Notes: generated by a model from the letters alone, not told the origin. A stretch of DNA of 64,000 nucleotides from Enterococcus hirae ATCC 9790 (GCF_000271405.2 NC_018081.1:2648912-2712911); one strand, 5' to 3'; shown: positions 1 through 8,659, counted from the first letter of the stretch. A program made the numbers and translations.

Positions 1-433
1 ATTTTTTTACTTGGATAGTATAATAGGGACTAGTTTCAATCGGTAAGTATTCCTTTTTATTATTTACCAGATGAGAGACAACTTGAACAGCAAACTTGAT
101 CAACCGCCAACAATTCTCAGCGGTTCTTCCATAACGATCATAATGGAGCCCTTCTAGATCAATTATTTCTTCTGCTAAAGCTTTTTCACCTAAATGAGTG
201 ATCATCACGCCATCTTCTAGCTGAATAAGGAACTTTTGGTCAACTAATTGGTCAATGATACGTGTAAATTCTTCTTGATTCATTTTAGGAAAACTACCAT
301 GTATAAATAATAAATGGTTTAAAAAACTATAAATCAATACCGAACTCGTTCGTTTTCCTGTGATAACTTGGTATAAGGAGCTGATCCTTAACTTGTTTCT
401 TGTTGAAAATAAAGCTAAAATAAATGAAGTCAT
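1..433 (-). CDS. YpbB-like helix-turn-helix protein, N-terminal part
   Basis: A reading frame opens with ATG at 433 after a good ribosome site (GGGGAGT, three bases before the ATG) and runs without a stop off the left edge, giving about 144 residues. It begins MTSFILALFSTRNKLR and is rich in short helices. The divergent pairing with ferredoxin matches the Bacillus order fer/ypbB/recQ, in which YpbB is an HTH-type partner encoded beside the RecQ helicase; recQ would then lie beyond the edge. The assignment rests on context and general character, since the diagnostic C-terminal part is outside the window. The gap to ferredoxin is only about 30 bases, so the ferredoxin promoter must lie inside this gene. 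Confidence 0.6.
   Translation of the reverse strand, partial: MTSFILALFSTRNKLRISSLYQVITGKRTSSVLIYSFLNHLLFIHGSFPKMNQEEFTRIIDQLVDQKFLIQLEDGVMITHLGEKALAEEIIDLEGLHYDRYGRTAENCWRLIKFAVQVVSHLVNNKKEYLPIETSPYYTIQVKK
393..421 (+). promoter_or_regulatory. Candidate promoter for ferredoxin
   Basis: TTGTTT (393-398), a 17-base spacer and TAAAAT (416-421) sit just upstream of fer, inside the 5' end of the divergent gene. This is a reading of the consensus by eye; the -35 box is only a partial match. Confidence 0.4.
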
Positions 434-463
434 ATTACTCCCCTTAAGAATAGGATGGTCAAA

Positions 464-682
464 ATGTCATTACTATGTAAATTAGTACCTGAGCGCTGTA
501 TCGCTTGTGGTCTTTGTCAAATCGAAGCCCCAGATATCTTTGATTATGATGAAGAAGGAATCGTTTTATTTGCCCAAGAACCAGAAGCTCATCAGCAATT
601 TGTTTCTCAAACTGACGAGGAAGCCGTCAGAAAAGCTTATCAAAAATGTCCAGTAAGAGCTATTTTATTAGAGAAATCATGA
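464..682 (+). CDS. fer: Ferredoxin, single [4Fe-4S] type
   Basis: A 72-residue electron carrier. The cluster ligands are visible as CIACGLC near the N-terminus (three cysteines spaced CxxCxxC) and a distant Cys-Pro (KCPVRA) near the C-terminus, the pattern of Bacillus-type single-cluster ferredoxins rather than the two-cluster clostridial kind. It is short and acidic, as the family is. I chose ATG 464 because AGGATGG lies five bases before it; an in-frame ATG at 455 has no good site. It stands alone, divergent from a ypbB-like gene, an arrangement shared with Bacillus. The redox partner cannot be told from the sequence. No clear terminator follows directly; the first strong one is at about 939-992. 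Confidence 0.9.
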   Translation: MSLLCKLVPERCIACGLCQIEAPDIFDYDEEGIVLFAQEPEAHQQFVSQTDEEAVRKAYQKCPVRAILLEKS

Positions 683-809
683 AAACTAGTTAACCAAATG
701 AATATAGATCAATGTAAGTGTTTCTAACAATGATGATTTGAAAAGTAGGCAGTTGACCTGGAAATGGTGTCTGAACAAATTTCTTTCTATGTTCAAGTGA
801 AAGTTTGAG

Positions 810-838
810 TTGATTTATCTCTAGTCTATTTATATAAA
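810..838 (+). promoter_or_regulatory. Candidate promoter of an intergenic RNA
   Basis: TTGATT (810-815), a 17-base spacer and TATAAA (833-838). Transcription would start near 845 and meet a strong terminator at about 990, with no open reading frame between. Confidence 0.4.
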
Positions 839-844
839 GATTGT

Positions 845-992
845 GACTTATGTAGCTCTTCGGCAAAGTTTCTGATAAATGGACTTCTGAACTGCCTTAG
901 ATAAAGTCATGAAAGAAGCGGGAAGCTACGATAACAATAAGCTTGAATTTTTTTTAACAGTTTCTCATGTTTAAAAAAATTCAAGCTTTTTT
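845..992 (+). ncRNA. Candidate structured small RNA of about 145 nt
   Basis: The stretch between ferredoxin and the hydrolase (683-1056) has no credible protein. Its right half can fold: GTAGCT (near 852) pairs with AGCTAC in GGGAAGCTACG just before the terminator, and inside it GGCAAAGTT pairs with AACTGCC. A promoter precedes it and a strong hairpin with a T-run ends it (939-992). I cannot match it to a known family; it is not a 6S, SRP, tmRNA or familiar riboswitch pattern to my eye. It could also be the 3' part of the ferredoxin transcript. Confidence 0.35.
939..992. terminator. Bidirectional intrinsic terminator
   Basis: The arms AAGCTTGAATTTTTTTTAA and TTAAAAAAATTCAAGCTT form a stem of about 18 base pairs followed by T residues. 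It lies between the plus-strand ferredoxin/small RNA and the convergent hydrolase gene, and the A/T pairs on both sides can serve both strands. Confidence 0.75.
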
Positions 993-1056
993 CAAAGAGC
1001 TGATGCACACTTTTTACTCATTTTTAAAGTGAGCTGTAAGATTTAGGTCTGGAACT

Positions 1057-1791
1057 CTATTCTCCTAACCAATTGATTAACGTATTGGTAATCGCTGTTT
1101 GTTGGTCTTCGTTTGTAATCTTAGCTTTACCGTCTCCCTTTTGTTCCCCATAGCTGCCAAATCCGCCATGATTTCCTCCATTAATCGAAACATATTCTGT
1201 TTGCTCAGGTAAATATTCTTTAGCTGATTCATAGGCTTTTTGATTCAAGACTTTATCATTAGACGCAGTCAGGCTTAATACAGGTAACGTCGTTTTCGCC
1301 AATGTACCTTTTTCATCAGGATAGCTTGCTAAGAAAAAGATTCCTTTTAAGTGTTTGTCAGAAGAATGCTGATTAGCATAGCGACTCGCCATGACGCCCC
1401 CCAATGAGTGTCCACCAATCACATAATTTCGATTTGAAAAGTCTTCTTTGATCTTATCTGCCTTATTCCCACTAAGTATGGCTAAGTCAAGAGGCATCTT
1501 AGCGATTGCTACGGAGTACCCACTTTTTGCTAATTGTTCAGCCCAGACACTATAACTAGCTGGTTCAACCAAAGCACCTGGATAAAAAATAACCAGTGGT
1601 TTTTGACTTTTTTCTTTCGTCTCAAAAAATAAATAATCTTTTTTATCCTTTCCATTTTGGGCTATTTGACTTGCTTGACTAGATGGTTCATAGGTATTTT
1701 GTTGTAAATAGTAGTACCCAGCGCCTCCTGCTAGCCCCAAAAAAATAATTATACCAATTAATACTCGCTTAAATATCTTCACATCTCTCAC
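1057..1791 (-). CDS. Membrane-anchored alpha/beta hydrolase
   Basis: The 244-residue protein has an N-terminal membrane segment (about residues 9-27, uncleaved in appearance) and an outside-facing alpha/beta hydrolase domain. The catalytic triad can be read as Ser129 in GHSLGG, Asp179 in LTASNDK and His208 in GGNHGG. The fold matches the Abhydrolase_5/dienelactone-hydrolase-like group often annotated only as alpha/beta hydrolase in enterococci. The substrate is unknown. I use the GTG at 1791, which follows AGGAG by five bases. The gene stands alone, with a shared terminator on its 3' side. Confidence 0.8.
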   Translation of the reverse strand: MRDVKIFKRVLIGIIIFLGLAGGAGYYYLQQNTYEPSSQASQIAQNGKDKKDYLFFETKEKSQKPLVIFYPGALVEPASYSVWAEQLAKSGYSVAIAKMPLDLAILSGNKADKIKEDFSNRNYVIGGHSLGGVMASRYANQHSSDKHLKGIFFLASYPDEKGTLAKTTLPVLSLTASNDKVLNQKAYESAKEYLPEQTEYVSINGGNHGGFGSYGEQKGDGKAKITNEDQQTAITNTLINWLGE

Positions 1792-1959
1792 CTATTCTCC
1801 TTTTATCGTACCTATTGATCGATTATAAATTCACACTAAATAAAATACGAATAAATTGCAACTCTTTTTTCTTGAAAAAGAATAAATTTGTTTAGCCAGT
1901 GGCACTAAATGCGATCTTTCTTAGACCTGACTCTTCCCCTCAACAAGACCCACTATAAC

Positions 1960-2003
1960 AAAAAAAAAGGCTGATGAATGTACATTGACCTTCATCAGCC
2001 TTT
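1960..2003 (-). terminator. Terminator of the M20 dipeptidase gene
   Basis: The arms AAAGGCTGATGAA and TTCATCAGCCTTT are followed on the minus strand by a run of T residues (the A-run at 1960-1968). It sits about 70 bases after the dipeptidase stop. Confidence 0.85.
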
Positions 2004-2068
2004 AACAGTAAGAGAGCAGTTTCGTTCTCTATTGAACTAAAGTGTATTTAGTTGAGCATTTCAAATGA

Positions 2069-3409
2069 TTATTTTCCACACAAACGGTAAACAGCTTCTG
2101 CATAGATTTCCATTGCTTTGTACATGCTGCTTAGTTCCCAACGTTCATTTGCCTGATGCATAAAATCAGGGGTATCTGGGAACATTGCACCAAATGCTAC
2201 ACATTGGTTCATCGTCCGCGCAAAAGTTGCACCGCCAGATACAAATGGTTCAGTCATATCACCAGTAATATCACGGTAAGTTCCTAAAAGATTTTTGATC
2301 AATTCACTGTCTAATGGAACATAAAGGGAATTTAAGAAGTCAAATTCTTCATAAGTCAAGTCATACTTTTTAGCAGTTTCTGTTAGTTTTTCTACGAGTT
2401 CATCTTTTTTGAAAGTTACTGGGATACGCATGTCGACCCCGATTTTAGTTTGTTCAGGAGTGATTTCCAGACTAGCAAAGTTCATTGTCAATTCGCCAGA
2501 TTGTTCATCCACCGTTTTTCCTACCACGTTTTCACCAGTAGCATTTTCTTGAACTAATTGACCTAAGAAGTTGATTGGAGCAAAATCAAATACTTCAGAA
2601 AGAGCAATCGCTAAACGAGAGATTGCATTGACACCTTCTGCTGCATCTTTGGCATGGATACTTTTTCCAAGAACGACAATTGATTCTCCTTGATCTTCAA
2701 AGTCAAATCCATGTTTTTTCAATGCTTCTTTGACTTCAGCTAATTTTTCACCAGCATAAGGAGCTGCATCTGGAACGACATTCAGTGCGCCACCAGCTTT
2801 AACTGAAAATTCAGATGTTCCCGGTCCAGTTAGGTAAGCTTGTAGTAATCCTTTTTCAGCATAAATCAATGGAAACTCTGCATCTGGTGCGAATCCTTGC
2901 GTAATACCTTCTTCTTTTTCGTTGTATTTATCTAAACAACGCCACAAGTTTTCTTCATCGGTTCCAAAAATAAATCGGATACGTGTATTAAATTCAACGC
3001 CTGCATCCATCAACGCTTTGACAGCATACATTGCAGCGATAGAAGGTCCCTTGTCATCTTGTGATCCTCGTCCAATCAACCAACCATCTTTGACAGTTGG
3101 TTCAAATGGTTTAGAATCCCAATTGTTTTCATCGCCAGCTGGAACGACATCCATATGACACAAGATACCAAATAGCTCATCGCCAGATCCGACTTCCGCA
3201 TAACCATAATATCCTTCTGGATCTTTAAATGTCTTAAATCCTAGATTTTCACTGATTTCTAACACTTTATCCAATGCTTCGATCACTTTTGTCCCAAAAG
3301 GATGCCCTTCACCAGTATCTGATTCGTCCAGAACTGAAGGGATTCGAATCAATTCATTTAAAGATTCCAATGCTTGTTCATGATGTTGTTTTGTTACAAA
3401 TTGTTTCAT
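2069..3409 (-). CDS. pepV: M20-family dipeptidase (PepV / ArcT type)
   Basis: The 446-residue cytoplasmic metallopeptidase has the M20 (Sapep/PepV) features: a zinc ligand in ILCHMDVVPAG, the GRGSQDDKGP stretch with the bridging Asp, and FGTDEEN carrying the catalytic glutamate. C-terminal ligands are in the GGATFARTM and FMHQANE regions. The family cleaves dipeptides with broad or Xaa-His preference. It follows a YfcC antiporter gene on the same strand; a related antiporter-M20 pair (arcD-arcT) occurs in streptococcal arginine deiminase operons, so ArcT-like peptide or arginine use is an alternative reading. A hairpin lies in the gap between the two genes, so they may be only partly co-transcribed. 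Confidence 0.85.
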   Translation of the reverse strand: MKQFVTKQHHEQALESLNELIRIPSVLDESDTGEGHPFGTKVIEALDKVLEISENLGFKTFKDPEGYYGYAEVGSGDELFGILCHMDVVPAGDENNWDSKPFEPTVKDGWLIGRGSQDDKGPSIAAMYAVKALMDAGVEFNTRIRFIFGTDEENLWRCLDKYNEKEEGITQGFAPDAEFPLIYAEKGLLQAYLTGPGTSEFSVKAGGALNVVPDAAPYAGEKLAEVKEALKKHGFDFEDQGESIVVLGKSIHAKDAAEGVNAISRLAIALSEVFDFAPINFLGQLVQENATGENVVGKTVDEQSGELTMNFASLEITPEQTKIGVDMRIPVTFKKDELVEKLTETAKKYDLTYEEFDFLNSLYVPLDSELIKNLLGTYRDITGDMTEPFVSGGATFARTMNQCVAFGAMFPDTPDFMHQANERWELSSMYKAMEIYAEAVYRLCGK

Positions 3410-3429
3410 GTTACTAGCCTCCTAATATA

Positions 3430-3470
3430 ATAAAAAGGTTATGTCAAAACAACAGACACAACCTCTTTTT
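3430..3470. terminator. Hairpin between the YfcC and dipeptidase genes
   Basis: A ten-pair stem (AGGTTATGTC with GACACAACCT, one G-T pair) is flanked by T-runs on both strands. On the minus strand it lies after the antiporter gene and just before the dipeptidase start, so it would terminate or attenuate transcription between them. Confidence 0.65.
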
Positions 3471-3560
3471 TCAAACAATAAATAGTTGAGCTTGGATCTT
3501 GTCCATTCACATCAAGTAAAAAACCATGTACACTCTAAGTCAACGGTTTTGTCTACTTTG

Positions 3561-5084
3561 TTATAACATTGCCGCTACACCTAAGATAACACAAATGGCT
3601 ACAAATAGGATAGCAATCAATTTTCCTGTGAATTTCCACCAAACGGAAATATCAAAACGAGCGATCGCAACAGCCCCCATAACGATTGCTGATGTTGGTG
3701 TGATCAAGTTGACCAAACCAGATGCTGATTGATAAGCAGTGATAACTAAATCTTTACCAACGCCTGCAAATTCACCCATTGGTCCCATGATTCCCATAGT
3801 AGCTGCTGCTAGTCCAGAAGTTGATGGGATCAAGAATGACATAGGGATATAGAAGATAAACGTTAAGATCAAGAAGACACTAGATGACAATGAACTTAAT
3901 CCTTGTTCACCCCAATGTAAGATCGTATCAGTAATTAAACCATTATTCATCACAACTTGGATACCACGTGCAACAGCTACCACGATCGCAACACCGATCA
4001 AATCTGAAGCTCCTGCTAAGAATTCAGAAATAAAGACTGATTCTTTCATTCCGTAAGTGATTGCCACTACAATAGCCATCACTAAGAACAACATGGTAAT
4101 TTCTGGGAAATACCATTCTCCTAAAGGAAGCATGTTTTTACCTAAAACAGTTCCGACTACAGGTAACCCTGTTAACCAGTTAGTTAATGATTCAAAAATC
4201 GTAAAGTTTTTATTCAATGTTGTCCAAGGAATCAAACTAATGATCATAATACCAAAGGTAATGAAAAATAGGATATTTACATGTTTTTGTCTTTTAGTAA
4301 TTGATTCTTGACGACCAATTGAATCGATATCAAAATGTTTGATGTCTTCTTCACGTTGTTTATATACAAGTGATTTCGTTGGGTCTTTTTCCACTTTAGA
4401 TGCGTAACGGTAGACATAAGCAATTGAGATAGCCAATAGTACCACGAACATCAAGAAACGTAACCCGATTCCTTCACCCATTGAGATACCAACTGCTTGA
4501 GAAGCGACCCCAGTAGCAAATGGATTAACGGTTGAAGCTAAACAACCAACTTGTGACCCTACTAAAACGATAGCTACTGCAACAACTGTATCAAACCCAA
4601 CAGCCATCATAACAGGAATCAATAAAGCATAGAACGGAATAGTTTCTTCCGCCATACCATAAGTTGAACCACCTAATGCAAATAAGATCATCAACACAGG
4701 GATCAACATTTTTTCTTTTCCTTTAAAGCGTTTTACAACGGAAGCAATCCCTGCATCCAAAGCACCAGTTTTATTGATAATACCTAAGAAACCACCCACA
4801 ACTAAAATAAAGAATGAAATTGGAATAGCAGCCGGTGTTTCTTTCGTTAATTCCCCAGCAGGTACACCTAGCATCCCATTAATCGGTGCCATAAAGATAT
4901 CCCATAGCCCCTGAGGATTTTGCTCTACTCGTTCATATGATCCAGCAATGATGTTGCCTGCATCATTGACACTATAATGTCCAGCTGGTATGAACCAAGT
5001 TAGTACAGCGATAATCGCAATAATAATAAATAAGACCGTATACGCTGAAGGCATTTGAAATTGTTTCTTCTTTGTTTGTTCCAT
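3561..5084 (-). CDS. YfcC-family antiporter (ArcD-like, probable basic amino acid exchanger)
   Basis: This 507-residue integral membrane protein has about twelve hydrophobic segments and a cytoplasmic N-terminus, MEQTKKKQFQMPSAYTVLF. The family (YfcC/DcuC-like) includes the ArcD antiporters of streptococci, which swap arginine for ornithine, but other members carry peptides or dicarboxylates, so the substrate is inferred. I start at ATG 5084 because AGGGAGAAGAAC precedes it; an upstream in-frame ATG at 5108 has no ribosome site. The next gene downstream is an M20 dipeptidase, which suggests import or exchange of products of peptide breakdown. arcA, arcB and arcC are not nearby. Confidence 0.75.
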   Translation of the reverse strand: MEQTKKKQFQMPSAYTVLFIIIAIIAVLTWFIPAGHYSVNDAGNIIAGSYERVEQNPQGLWDIFMAPINGMLGVPAGELTKETPAAIPISFFILVVGGFLGIINKTGALDAGIASVVKRFKGKEKMLIPVLMILFALGGSTYGMAEETIPFYALLIPVMMAVGFDTVVAVAIVLVGSQVGCLASTVNPFATGVASQAVGISMGEGIGLRFLMFVVLLAISIAYVYRYASKVEKDPTKSLVYKQREEDIKHFDIDSIGRQESITKRQKHVNILFFITFGIMIISLIPWTTLNKNFTIFESLTNWLTGLPVVGTVLGKNMLPLGEWYFPEITMLFLVMAIVVAITYGMKESVFISEFLAGASDLIGVAIVVAVARGIQVVMNNGLITDTILHWGEQGLSSLSSSVFLILTFIFYIPMSFLIPSTSGLAAATMGIMGPMGEFAGVGKDLVITAYQSASGLVNLITPTSAIVMGAVAIARFDISVWWKFTGKLIAILFVAICVILGVAAML

Positions 5085-5540
5085 GTTCTTCTCCCTTTCT
5101 TGTAACATTAGAATCTTATAAGAGTGATTCCATCAGTTATTTTATCAAAAAGAATACGATAACCAAAACAATAACCTATTGATTCGGCAAATTTTATTCA
5201 AAAATCCTGCTTTCACTCCTTTCTCTATAAAATTTAAGGTAAAGCTTTTTCAATACAATTGTAGCGTTTTCCTCTTCCATTATAACAAAACTATTTATCA
5301 TTCAAAAAGTGATTAATTTCACATTTTGAATCATAAAATACATTTTTATGCATAAACAAAAGAAATACTCAAACACCGTTTATAAAACGCTTACACAACA
5401 TAGGTTAATGAATTTTTTTTCATTAAAATTTCCGATATTTTTTTATTTCCTTGAATTCTTTTTAGAAAAAACAATTTTTATTTTCTCATCCCTTTTTTTT
5501 CTAATCGTTGGACTACTTTTTCAGAAATACTAGTACTTAC
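5085..5540. other. AT-rich intergenic stretch upstream of the YfcC gene
   Basis: About 450 bases with no credible gene; a 61-codon plus-strand frame at 5348-5533 is of T-rich low-complexity composition. A weak catabolite-repression-like sequence (minus strand TGTAAGCGTTTTAT, about 5382-5395) differs from the cre consensus at the last two positions. Nothing else stands out. Confidence 0.4.
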
Positions 5541-5584
5541 AAAAACGGCTCCATAACTTTTTATATTGTAAAAGTTATGGAGCC
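5541..5584 (-). terminator. Terminator of ribU
   Basis: GGCTCCATAACTTTT and its complement form a stem of about 15 pairs with a short loop, followed on the minus strand by CGTTTTTG. It is 97 bases after the ribU stop. Confidence 0.85.
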
Positions 5585-5680
5585 TTGACTGATTTTTTTA
5601 ATGATAAAATAATTAAGAAAGTGGCATCAATTCATGCTTCCCTCTGAAAATGGATAAACGAGCATGAGCTGCTGTACTAT

Positions 5681-6295
5681 TTATTTGTTGTTCGTCACTG
5701 TATGTCTTTGTGCCAACTGGTGTTGTTTCCGACTTAACCATGGCAATAATTTTGCGTGTAAAACCAAAAAGGCAGCACTGACGATAAATCCTTTAATGAT
5801 ATTAAATGGGACGATTCCGATCAGGACATAATTAGCTAACGGCATCCCTAACATTTGATTAGCATTTAAACCTAAAAACATAAGGTACAATGGGGTAATC
5901 ACAAAATAGTTTGCGACACTCATGAAGATCGTCATTGCGATCGTACCAGAAATCACACCTAAAAACTTATTTTTTCCTACTTGAGTCTTCTTACGGAAGA
6001 AGTAGAAAATAGGTAAGGTAAAGATAGCTGTTGCTAAAAAGCTGGCTGTATCTCCTACCAAATTATCTGGTGAAAAGCCGGTAGTGATCAAGTGTAAGAT
6101 CGATCGTAAGAAAGCTGTAACCAATCCAGCAACTGGACCAAATAAAAACATACTGATCAGTACTGGGATATCACTAAAATCGATCTTTAAAAAACTAAAG
6201 GCTGGCATGATCGGAAATGCGATATATTGCAAAACCAATCCGATCGCAGCAAATAATGCCACAGCGACCATTTTTTGTACACGGGTGTTCTTCAT
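5681..6295 (-). CDS. ribU: Riboflavin ECF transporter S component RibU
   Basis: The 204-residue membrane protein has about six hydrophobic segments and is the substrate-binding unit of an energy-coupling-factor riboflavin importer; the shared EcfA/EcfA'/EcfT module is encoded elsewhere. The identity rests on the length, the N-terminal KMVAVALFAAIGLVLQYIAF segment typical of ECF S components, and above all the FMN riboswitch with its terminator directly upstream, the standard control of ribU in Firmicutes. ATG 6295 follows AGGAGG. The gene is single, with its own terminator at about 5541-5584. Confidence 0.9.
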   Translation of the reverse strand: MKNTRVQKMVAVALFAAIGLVLQYIAFPIMPAFSFLKIDFSDIPVLISMFLFGPVAGLVTAFLRSILHLITTGFSPDNLVGDTASFLATAIFTLPIFYFFRKKTQVGKNKFLGVISGTIAMTIFMSVANYFVITPLYLMFLGLNANQMLGMPLANYVLIGIVPFNIIKGFIVSAAFLVLHAKLLPWLSRKQHQLAQRHTVTNNK

Positions 6296-6352
6296 TTGAA
6301 ATCCTCCTGTTAGGACTCCTCTTCAGCGAACTTTTCGACGAACTTTTTGCAA

Positions 6353-6384
6353 ATAAAAAAACTCTCCAATAACAGGGAGAGTTA
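6353..6384 (-). terminator. Riboswitch-controlled attenuator of ribU
   Basis: AACTCTCC and GGAGAGTT enclose an eight-base loop and are followed by seven T residues on the minus strand. The hairpin lies between the FMN aptamer and the ribU ribosome site, so it is the expression platform. Confidence 0.85.
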
Positions 6385-6417
6385 GAGTTATTTGGCAAAA
6401 AACTACGTCAAATAAGC

Positions 6418-6541
6418 TCTATCTTCTTTATCCAGACTATACTGTCGGTATCGGAATTTCACCGATTCAGCTACTTAGGTAAAGTAGGTCGTGGACTATA
6501 ACCACCGGTCGGGAATTTCACCCTGCCCCTGAAGACGAACC
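6418..6541 (-). ncRNA. FMN riboswitch (RFN element)
   Basis: On the minus strand the conserved RFN blocks are plain: TCAGGGGCAGGGTGAAATTC, CCGACCGGTGGT, a block ending GTAGCTGAATCGGTGAAATTC, and CCGATACCGACAGTATAGTC. When FMN is plentiful the aptamer favours the downstream terminator and shuts off ribU. A promoter (TTGCAT, 16 bases, TATAAT) sits just upstream. Confidence 0.97.
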
Positions 6542-6565
6542 ATTTATAATTTTGTTTACCTTTAC

Positions 6566-6593
6566 ATTATACATCGCTTGAGAAAAAATGCAA
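6566..6593 (-). promoter_or_regulatory. Promoter of the ribU transcript
   Basis: On the minus strand TTGCAT (6593-6588), a 16-base spacer and a perfect TATAAT (6571-6566). Initiation would fall about 20 bases before the FMN aptamer. Confidence 0.7.
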
Positions 6594-6620
6594 TCATTTA
6601 TTCTTATAATAAGTAAGTAA

Positions 6621-7337
6621 TCATTTTGATTGATTCAATAAACTGCTGACTTCTTTTTTGTTCAACTCACGATAGTCGCCAGGGCGTAAGCCTTGAAGCG
6701 TCAAATCGCCGTATTTTTCTCGTTTTAATTTTTGAACAGGTAAGCCAACTGCTTGAAGCATATTTTTTACTTGATGATTTCTACCTTCATGGATAGTCAA
6801 TTCAACGATACTATGATTTGTCTTAGGATCCACAGATAATATTTGGTAACGTGCTGGTGAAGTTCGTTTCCCTTCGATTTTTATCCCTTTCGTCAAGGGA
6901 GATAACATTGTTTTAGTAGCAATCCCTTTGACTTTCGCCACATATACTTTGTCTACTTCATGTTTCGGGTGGGTCAAACGTTGCGCAAAATCACCGTCAT
7001 TAGTCAAGAGCAGTATACCCGAAGTATCATAATCTAATCGTCCTACTGGATAAATTCGTTCTTTCACCATTGGAAGCAAATCAGTTACGACTTTTCGCCC
7101 CTTGTCATCAGCAACAGCGGAAATCACGCCTTTTGGTTTATATAGTAAATAGTACCCGTATTCTTCTTGATAAATCGGCACTTCATCTACTTCGATCAAA
7201 TCACGTTTGCTAACTTTTACTCCGAGTTCTTTTACTACTTTGCCGTTGACTTTTACTCGTCCAGCCAAAATATATTCTTCCGCTTTACGTCTGGAAGTGA
7301 TCCCTGCATGCGCAATTACTTTTTGTAGTCTTTCCAT
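6621..7337 (-). CDS. rluB: 23S rRNA pseudouridine synthase RluB
   Basis: The 238-residue RNA-modifying enzyme has an N-terminal S4 RNA-binding domain (about residues 1-60, MERLQKVIAHAGITSRRKAE) and an RsuA/RluB catalytic domain. The catalytic aspartate is Asp102 in GRLDYDTSG, and IHEGRNHQVKNM is the usual C-terminal motif. The family converts a uridine in helix 89-93 of 23S rRNA to pseudouridine. Its start overlaps the stop of scpB by one base, so the two are translationally coupled, an order shared by most Firmicutes. Confidence 0.92.
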   Translation of the reverse strand: MERLQKVIAHAGITSRRKAEEYILAGRVKVNGKVVKELGVKVSKRDLIEVDEVPIYQEEYGYYLLYKPKGVISAVADDKGRKVVTDLLPMVKERIYPVGRLDYDTSGILLLTNDGDFAQRLTHPKHEVDKVYVAKVKGIATKTMLSPLTKGIKIEGKRTSPARYQILSVDPKTNHSIVELTIHEGRNHQVKNMLQAVGLPVQKLKREKYGDLTLQGLRPGDYRELNKKEVSSLLNQSK

Positions 7338-7912
7338 TATATCTGTTCTCCTTCATCCATTTCATCAAAGAATAAGTCGAGTGAAGACTCTTCGTTTAAT
7401 GAATGCTCCATTGCTTGTATATCTGGTAAGTCTTTTAATGAGTTGAGACCAAAATAATCTAAAAAATAAGGAGTCGTCCCATACAAAATAGGTCGTCCAG
7501 GTCCTTCCACGCGTCCTTTTTCTTCAATCAACTGATGAGCAGCTAGCCGTTGAATGGCACCTGAGACTTGAACCCCACGAATTTGTTCGATTTCTACTCT
7601 GGTAATCGGTTGTTTATATGCAATGATCGCCAACGTTTCGACAGCTGCTTGTGAGAGAGTATTAGACGTCCCTTGGGCATAGCGTTTCAACAATGGCGCT
7701 AACTCTTTTTTGGTTGTTAAAACGACATGTGCCTCTGTTTCCAAAATATGCAAAGCACTAGCTGGATCATTTTCATATCTTGTTTTTAATTCCGTTAATA
7801 AAGCCACTGTCTCTTCTTTCGTAATAGTTAACAGATAGCTGATTTCTTCTAACCCGATTCCTTCCTCGCCAACAATAAATAAAATGGCTTCAAGTTCACT
7901 TAATTTTGTCAT
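7337..7912 (-). CDS. scpB: Segregation and condensation protein B
   Basis: The 191-residue protein is the winged-helix kite subunit of the SMC-ScpA-ScpB condensin, which compacts and separates chromosomes. Typical features are the N-terminal ELEAILFIVGEEG, the AAVETLAIIAYKQPITRVEIE stretch and GPGRPILYGTT, followed by an acidic tail. It overlaps scpA by 17 bases upstream and abuts rluB downstream, so scpA-scpB-rluB form one unit. Confidence 0.95.
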   Translation of the reverse strand: MTKLSELEAILFIVGEEGIGLEEISYLLTITKEETVALLTELKTRYENDPASALHILETEAHVVLTTKKELAPLLKRYAQGTSNTLSQAAVETLAIIAYKQPITRVEIEQIRGVQVSGAIQRLAAHQLIEEKGRVEGPGRPILYGTTPYFLDYFGLNSLKDLPDIQAMEHSLNEESSLDLFFDEMDEGEQI

Positions 7913-8657
7913 CTTTGGTATCTCCTACTGCTAGATAAAGCATAATTGTTTCATAATTTCCTTCTTGTTGCGCAACGATCTGACCATTTTTCATCATTTC
8001 TAATAAAGCCATAAATGTAGTGACTACTTCTGTTTTCGAAGGCGTTTCAAAAAAAGACTCAAAAGAGCATCCCTTATGATGTTGCTTAAGACGCTCTTCA
8101 ATAAAGATGATACGTTCTTCAATTGTTGTATCATCAGGAGTAATCGTTTTTTCAACTTTCTCTGAGAATTTCTTTCGCTCTAAGATTTTTTCCATCGCAT
8201 GAAACAAATCAATCTTTTTGACTTGTCCACGTTTCAATGGTTTCTCTTGTCCAATGAGATCGTCTACTGCAACTGGTTCTTTCGTATAATATAAGCTTCT
8301 CTCTTGGGCTTTTTCGGTTAACTGCTCTGCAGCATACTTATACTTTCGATATTCCAATAATTGATTGACTAATTCGTCACGCGGGTCCTCTTCCCAATAC
8401 TCATCTTCAATGATTGCTTCTTGAACAGGTAACAAAGTTTTGCTTTTGATCGCCATCAACGTGGCAGCCATCACTAGATATTCTCCAGCAACAGCAAGTT
8501 CAAGAGTTTTCATCGTATGGATATAACTCATGTATTGCTCAGTGATCGTTGCAATCGGGATATCATAAATATCGATCTCCATTTGCTGGATCAAATGAAG
8601 GAGTAAATCTAAGGGTCCTTCAAATATATCTAATTTGATATTGATTTCTGTCACCAT
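7896..8657 (-). CDS. scpA: Segregation and condensation protein A
   Basis: The 253-residue kleisin subunit bridges the heads of the SMC dimer and binds ScpB. The N-terminal signature NIKLDIFEGPLDLLLHLIQQ and the central KSKTLLPV motif identify it. I use ATG 8657 (MVTEINIK), which lies directly after the ribT stop and gives the normal family N-terminus; a longer in-frame start at 8690 would add eleven residues overlapping ribT. It overlaps scpB by 17 bases, which implies coupled translation and fits their joint assembly. Confidence 0.95.
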   Translation of the reverse strand: MVTEINIKLDIFEGPLDLLLHLIQQMEIDIYDIPIATITEQYMSYIHTMKTLELAVAGEYLVMAATLMAIKSKTLLPVQEAIIEDEYWEEDPRDELVNQLLEYRKYKYAAEQLTEKAQERSLYYTKEPVAVDDLIGQEKPLKRGQVKKIDLFHAMEKILERKKFSEKVEKTITPDDTTIEERIIFIEERLKQHHKGCSFESFFETPSKTEVVTTFMALLEMMKNGQIVAQQEGNYETIMLYLAVGDTKDDKIK

Positions 8658-8659
8658 AT

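Noticed and set aside
5382..5395. cre-like TGTAAGCGTTTTAT on the minus strand
   Set aside because: Two mismatches at the conserved end and about 300 bases from the nearest start; too weak to call as a regulatory site.
5348..5533. 61-codon plus-strand frame rich in Phe
   Set aside because: AT-rich low-complexity DNA with no ribosome site and no recognisable protein character.
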